Assembly (NCBI GenBank): GCA_016748015.1
Contig: JAAOMT010000222.1
Location: forward strand, 6,245-70,221
Direction of reading: 5' to 3'
DNA length: 63,977 nt
Source: Geosiphon pyriformis
Taxonomy: Eukaryota; Glomeromycota; Glomeromycetes; Archaeosporales; Geosiphonaceae
Shown: piece by piece, positions 58,935 through 63,977 of the stretch
Layout of the letters: every line of letters begins with the position of its first letter
Position numbering within the stretch: position 1 is the stretch's first letter
Program-made: the position numbers and the translations under genes
Notes under the pieces: generated by a model
What the model was told of the DNA's origin: nothing
Seen by the model: only the letters and a program-made list of their open reading frames with translations
The model's database searches: none

Positions 58935-60299
58935 AAAGCCTACCAAGTGTTGTGGACAGATGAAGAGCACAACAAACTACCACCAATACTCTCCTGGGAC
59001 GACAGCAACAAGAGAAAAGGGAAACAAAAGGAAGAACTTATCTGGGAAACTGATAACCTGACATAGACCAACAACAACGAGAGCAAACCGATTTCAAGCT
59101 GGGAATGGGAAGAGGACAAAGAAAATAAAGGAAAAGGGAAAGAAGAAGAGACCACCCAAACCATCACTGCGTATCATAATACCTACACTATTCCACAACA
59201 ATCTACCTATTGTCAACCTAAGCTTATATGCGTCAATTGTGACAAAAAATTGTTGTCAATGGGTGCATGCTGTGGTGACGATGAGGAATACCATACCACA
59301 ACAAAATTCTACTGTTGTTCATGCTTACTCGAATGCTTTGGACAACCAAAGAGGCAAGGAAAATAGGATAACCAACCTTGTTTCACTTGTGGGGAGACCC
59401 TGCTAGATGAAGGGATGTGGAACAACATCCCAGAATGTGGAGGAACGTGCGATGTATCGTGTCAATACATGATTCTAATAAGCGACTGGGTAAGGAAAAG
59501 AACCCCAATGGAAGCAGCCTGGCAAAGAGCCGTACAGTGACTGGACAGTTGCCCACATGATGATGACGAAATTTGGCGAATGGCACTTGCCAAAATTGAA
59601 GGGGCAATGCCAAAAGAAATAAAAATGATCAAAGACAACTCCCCAGAATTTTTAGAGCTTGACTGGGACGCAGAACCCATCATAAACCTCCTGGATCTGG
59701 AACAATTCCATGAACACTACCAAGAATTAGCACCCACAAGGGAAGAACAAGAACAATGGTTAGAGCAGTTGAACACTCAACTATGTCAACACTGCCTAAT
59801 TCCCTGTGACTTCCAGTATTGTGATAAGTGTGACCTTATTTACAATCCACCACCATGCATGATCTATATGATCCCGGAAGAGGAAGAACCAATTAGCAGC
59901 TGCACATCAGAATCAGAATTGCCAATCAATCGTGATTCAAACTCTGACAATGACAATGACAACAAATGGCAATGACAATGGCAATAATTCTAACTCAGAA
60001 ACAAACTCCGATTTAAACTATGAACAATACATTGCACTACCAGATCTCTCCAAGGAACAAGAGTTGAAATGGTATAGTGACAATGAGGAAGGTATTATGC
60101 CAGAACGTGTGCATAATACTGATGCAGGGTTTGATCTGAGATATCCAGGAAAAAATGCCATCAAATTGGAACCACATTCATGCACCTGCATTGATCTGAA
60201 AATAGCACTAGAAATTCTGGCAACAACAATGGTTCAATTAGCATCTAGGAGTAGTTTAGCGAAAAGAGGGATTAATATAAGAGGAGGAATAATTGACAC
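58935..60299 (+). pseudogene. C1 Cys-rich and dUTPase region, truncated
   Basis: Cys-rich domain: CVNCDKKLLSMGACCGDDEEY, FYCCSCLLECFG and CFTCGETL (59228-59402), then KRTPMEAAWQRAV. Next is a second cluster LCQHCLIPCDFQYCDKCDL (59780-59840) and a Ser- and Asp-rich linker holding a frameshift in a GACAATGACAA run (near 59945-59985). dUTPase motif 1 reads HNTDAGFDLRYPG (60110-60150) and motif 2 RSSLAKRGINIRGG. The frame is cut in motif 3 (GGIID) by the solo LTR. RT, integrase and the 3' end are absent. Confidence 0.83.
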
Positions 60300-61279
60300 T
60301 GTTACCAAATGAAATTAGAGATATTATTTAGCATGAAATTATCTTATAATTCTTATCATTAATTAGCATATATTATCATTTCAAATAATTACTTATTACA
60401 TTAGCAAAAATGTCCGAAATTATCATTTAATTAATAACCCAAATTGTACACAACACAAATGTAACCTAATTGTGATGATTAATCATGCAATACCCCGAAC
60501 TATGTAACATTCAAAAAGTTTGCCAAAATTTGTAGAAATTCACCGAAATAATTGATAGTTCACCAAAATATCTAATAGTTCACTGAAATAACTTATAGTT
60601 TGCCAAAATGTATCTTTAGTTCAGCAAAATTTTAGAAAATAGCAAAGTTCAAGTTCATAAAATAGTGTTACAACAAGTTGTATAAAAGAAGAGCTTCTCT
60701 CTTCAAGAAAATGTATCTCACTTTAGATTTATCTCTTAAAACCGTTCCTATACACACAAAAAGAAATAAATATCAAATAATTCAAAAAACCAAATTCTTT
60801 AATTATTGTACTTGGAAAATCCCCAAAACCCAACTAATATTTCGAAATTGATTAGCTACCAATTTCAGTAAACTGTTAGTGACTCCAGGCCTGGATAGAA
60901 AATGTTTCCTTTGATAAGATCCTATTTCTTTTACACTTCTTTTATTTTTCTTTCTTTTCTTATTACAATCATTAAGGTAGCCTACAGACGAGATTCCTGT
61001 AGAAGAGTTAACTTTCACAGCAAAGTAACTACACATTTTTAGTGAGCTTCCAGACGAGCAATTCCTGGGAAAGAGTTGATGTTTACTACAATGTAACTAC
61101 ATAAAGCAACTGGCATGGAATTGGCCATTCCACTCATAAGTCCAGCAAGTTCAAATTATAGGAGATAATTTGAAGATAAATTCAGTTACTGGAGGTTCAA
61201 CCACATCTAGAAAACGTGAATTTACAGCAAATAAGTATCAACAACATTACAGAAAAGAGACCAAAAACCTCCAGTAACA
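60300..61279 (+). repeat. Solo A2-type LTR
   Basis: 980 bases, TGTTACCAAATG...CTCCAGTAACA, full length and collinear with the A2 LTRs, with TATAAAA at 60681-60687. Flanks acac (60296-60299) and acat (61280-61283) form a 4-bp target duplication with one C/T difference. No internal A sequence is attached, so a former full element probably recombined between its LTRs. Confidence 0.9.
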
Positions 61280-61283
61280 ACAT

Positions 61284-63600
61284 GTATTAGTTATATAATA
61301 GAATGGAAATTGGTTGATAAATAGAGATAATTTCTCTCTTGTCAACAATTTTTTTTTTGCCATATTAACTGATATGTCTATTCTACTCATTGATCCAAAT
61401 TTCTGTATCCCTTTAGCTGTAATTCCTAATTCTTCTCTGTTTTTCACTGATACTAATTGAGCTATTTTAACCAAAGGCAGGAATATTGCCTGTGTTATCT
61501 TTTCATTTGGCTCTATGATATAGGCTTTTTCTGAGTTATTTTGTAGCATTACAATGATATTTTTTATATATTCTGCATCAATTATTCCTCCTTTGATGTT
61601 AATTCTCTTTTTTGCTAAACTACTTCTAAATGCTAATTAGACTATTGTTGTTGCTGAGATTTCCAATATTACTTTGAGATCAATGCATGTGCATGAATAT
61701 GGTTCCAATTTGATGACATTTTTTCCTGGATATCTTAGATTAAATCTGGCATTAGTATTATATGCACATTCTGGCATAATACTTTTATTGTTGTTACTAA
61801 ACCATCTGAATTCCTGCTCTTTGGAGAGATCAAGAAGCACTATGTATTGTTCAAAGTTTGAATCTGAGTTCGAATTGTTGGTATTGTTGTTGTCAATTTG
61901 CATAGAAGTGGAACTGTTGTTTTTGTTGTCATTGTTAGAGTTTGAATTGGAATTGAAAATTGATTTTGATTCTGATGTGCAGCTGCTAATTGGTTCATCT
62001 TTCTCTGAAATTGTGTAGATTATGTGTGATGGTGGATTGTAAATGAGATTATACTCATTACAATATTGAAAATTATATAAAATCAAATAATAGTTACATA
62101 GTTAGATGTTTATTTCTTCCAAATGCTGTTCCTGCTCTTTTTTTGTTGATGCCAAATTTTGATAGTGCTTATGAAACTCTTTTGGGCCTGTTTTTATGTC
62201 GAGAAAAACATCAAGGTTTAGAAAGAAGATAATATTAACTGGTTCTGAAGAATTATTTTTGATTTCCAATATTTTGTTGAGCATGACTTCTTTGACTTTG
62301 GCATTTACTATTTGCCAGATTTCATTCTCATCATGTGGGTAACTGTTCAAACAAGTTATTGTTCAATGCCAGACTGCAGTAATAGGAGTGCCATAACTGA
62401 TTCAGTTACTTATGAGAATTGTGTATTGGCATGAAGCATCACATGTTTCTCCTTAACCAGAAATGTTGTTTCACATTTCTTTGTCAAGCAACTGTTCTTC
62501 ACAAGTGAGACATAATTTGTTGTCCTACTTGTCTTATCATTTTGGATAGCCATACTATTTTCTGTGACATGGCTTGCAGTAATAATAGGTTTGCATTCAG
62601 TAATCTTCATCTGGCATGATCCAAGCTTCCATGGAAGACAATTTTTTCTTATAGTCTTTACACCTAAGTGGAATATGAGGTGGTTCTGGCCTAGTATCAG
62701 TGGAGTATAAAATTTTCCAATCACTAGTTTCTGTGTTGTCATTGGTCTCCTCCAGTATGTCTTTTTCCTTTTTTTTCTCTTTTTCTTTGTTTTTTTTTTC
62801 CCCAGTCTAGAATTGGTGGTAGTTTATTGTAGTTGTTATTGGCCCAAAAAACTTGATAGGCTTCCCAGATAGGTTTTCTTTCTTCTTTTTCTAATTCAAT
62901 GAGTGGCTTGTTGTTGATCATGGTTTTGAAGTAACCACAAGTGGCTGGCACTCATGTGTGGTGGCTGTCTTGACTGAGCTGCAATTCTTGAGTGTTCCAG
63001 TCAAGTATGGCATTGGTTTTGAACAGCTAGTTGTTCCCAATAAGAGCTTAGTACTAAGTTGCTTCTATTACTAATATTTTGATTGGTATTATGATGCTGT
63101 TGACTTCAAATGGGAAGTTGTCTATTTCACCAATTGGAGTTTTGGTTACTCTATTAGTGATTATAATTCTAGTGCTGGCAGCATGATCAACTCAACAACT
63201 TAATTGGTCCATAAGTTGTTATGTGATAATGCTGCCTGCTAATCCACTGTTTAGAATCAGTTTAATGTGCTGCCCATTAACTTTAGCATCAATATACATT
63301 GCAGTGATGAGTTTTGATTCTAGAACAGCTCTATTGAATAGTGGTATTTTAACTGGTTCTTTGAGTTCAAAAAAGAAGATAATGATAAGTGATTCATTCT
63401 TAGTAATGATTGCTGGCAGTATATTGTTAGTAAGTGACTGCTTTTGCTTGGTTTCCAAGTGGTTGGATGTGGTGTTTTCTAAAGTTATCAAGAGACTTAA
63501 ATAGTTCTGAGAATTCAGATTCTGAGTGTACCCAGTTTCTAAACTCTACTGTCATAATTCCGATAGTTGGTTGAAAAAACTGGGGATTAGTTAATGGTGT
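61284..63600 (-). pseudogene. Fragment D: protease, Cys-rich and dUTPase of a C-type element
   Basis: Minus strand, same family as C1 but more decayed. Protease (63219-63491 and below): LILNSGLAGSII with Asn in the active site, then stops. A GKW-type Trp is TAG near 62524. The Cys cluster has several Cys changed to Tyr (LCNYYLILYNFQYCNEYNL near 62045-62100). dUTPase: NTNARFNLRYPG (motif 1, degraded), SSLAKKRINIKGGIIDAEY (motifs 2 and 3), NEKITQAIF (motif 4) and GIQKFGSMS (motif 5). Homology ends near 61284 at the solo LTR and near 63600 upstream. Confidence 0.8.
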
Positions 63601-63697
63601 TATGGTTTAAGAATTTAGCAAAAAGAATTATAAAAATAATACAAACTATTCAATCATAATATAGCACAGTAATAATCTTAGAAAGGTAATGATTAAC
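63601..63697. other. Unmatched AT-rich flank
   Basis: No gene or repeat recognised between the end of fragment D and the tandem repeat. Confidence 0.5.
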
Positions 63698-63789
63698 ATA
63701 GTAGCAACCACCATCTCGCGATAGTGGCAAGCACCAGTTCACAATAGCAGCCAACACCAACTGGTGATAGCAGCAAACACCAGATTGAA
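63698..63789 (+). repeat. 23-bp tandem repeat, four units
   Basis: Four consecutive units of exactly 23 bases, each starting atag and containing gca..caccа-like text (atagcagcaaacaccag in unit 4), at 63698, 63721, 63744 and 63767. Units differ mostly in their last six bases. A short poly-A run follows at 63794. Confidence 0.85.
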
Positions 63790-63977
63790 ATATCAAAAAA
63801 AAAAAAAAAGTATTACAATGTGTTTTCTCGTAGAACTACAAACATGTATATATACAGTAGTTTTAATATTGGGAAATAATCAATCAAGTAATAAAAATCA
63901 TAACTTATCAAGCAATAGATCCAATTTTATCCAACAAACTCCACTTTAAATCATACTTTCAAATTAAATATCCCAAA
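63790..63977. other. Window end, no gene seen
   Basis: AT-rich with a poly-A run; a possible TATA-like tatatata at 63847. Nothing further supported. Confidence 0.4.

Noticed and set aside
63698-63789. CRISPR-like array
   Set aside because: Units are contiguous 23-base tandem copies without spacers, in a eukaryotic context.

Overview
The window looks like a gene-poor, repeat-rich stretch of a fungal nuclear genome, most likely an arbuscular mycorrhizal fungus (Glomeromycotina; Rhizophagus- or Gigaspora-like). The reasons are extreme AT richness broken by less AT-rich transposons, a host-type gene with eleven introns of which ten are 66-81 bases, and LINE and host-gene protein patterns that I recall from this group. 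No database was searched, so the organism call is an inference. I see no rRNA, tRNA or CRISPR array and no bacterial-type operon.

Layout. 1-9244: Ty3-like LTR retrotransposon A1 (minus strand, low-coordinate LTR cut by the window edge). 9245-11340: AT-rich, no gene. About 11341-18225: full-length but inactivated LINE (minus). 18900-43880: a three-level nest. An old AT-decayed LINE (18900-20749 and 40843-43880) is split by retrotransposon B1 (20750-40838). B1 is in turn split inside its dUTPase region by retrotransposon A2 (25914-35766). Both insertions carry 4-bp target duplications that differ by one transition. 43883-46035: two remnants of A-type elements. 46040-51005: a long inverted repeat (about 0.57-0.6 kb arms) enclosing the only host-type gene, 12 exons encoding about 557 residues. 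51590-55274: fragments of a second LINE family. 55275-60299: retrotransposon C1 (plus strand), truncated in its dUTPase. 60300-61279: full-length solo A-type LTR. 61284-63600: retrotransposon fragment D (minus, same family as C1), facing C1 tail to tail. 63698-63789: a 23-bp tandem repeat.

How the parts work together. The LTR elements encode, as one reading frame, Gag, a CCHC zinc knuckle, an aspartic protease, a Cys-rich domain, a trimeric-type dUTPase and then RT, RNase H and integrase. Families A and B carry an extra downstream ORF ('ORF3') of unknown function; in family A it reads through the polypurine tract into the LTR. The primer-binding site of families A, B and C is partly complementary to a nearby stretch of the LTR end, which suggests a PBS hairpin or self-priming. 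Every copy is inactivated. The nonsense changes I could check are G:C to A:T transitions, and several active-site Asp residues read Asn.
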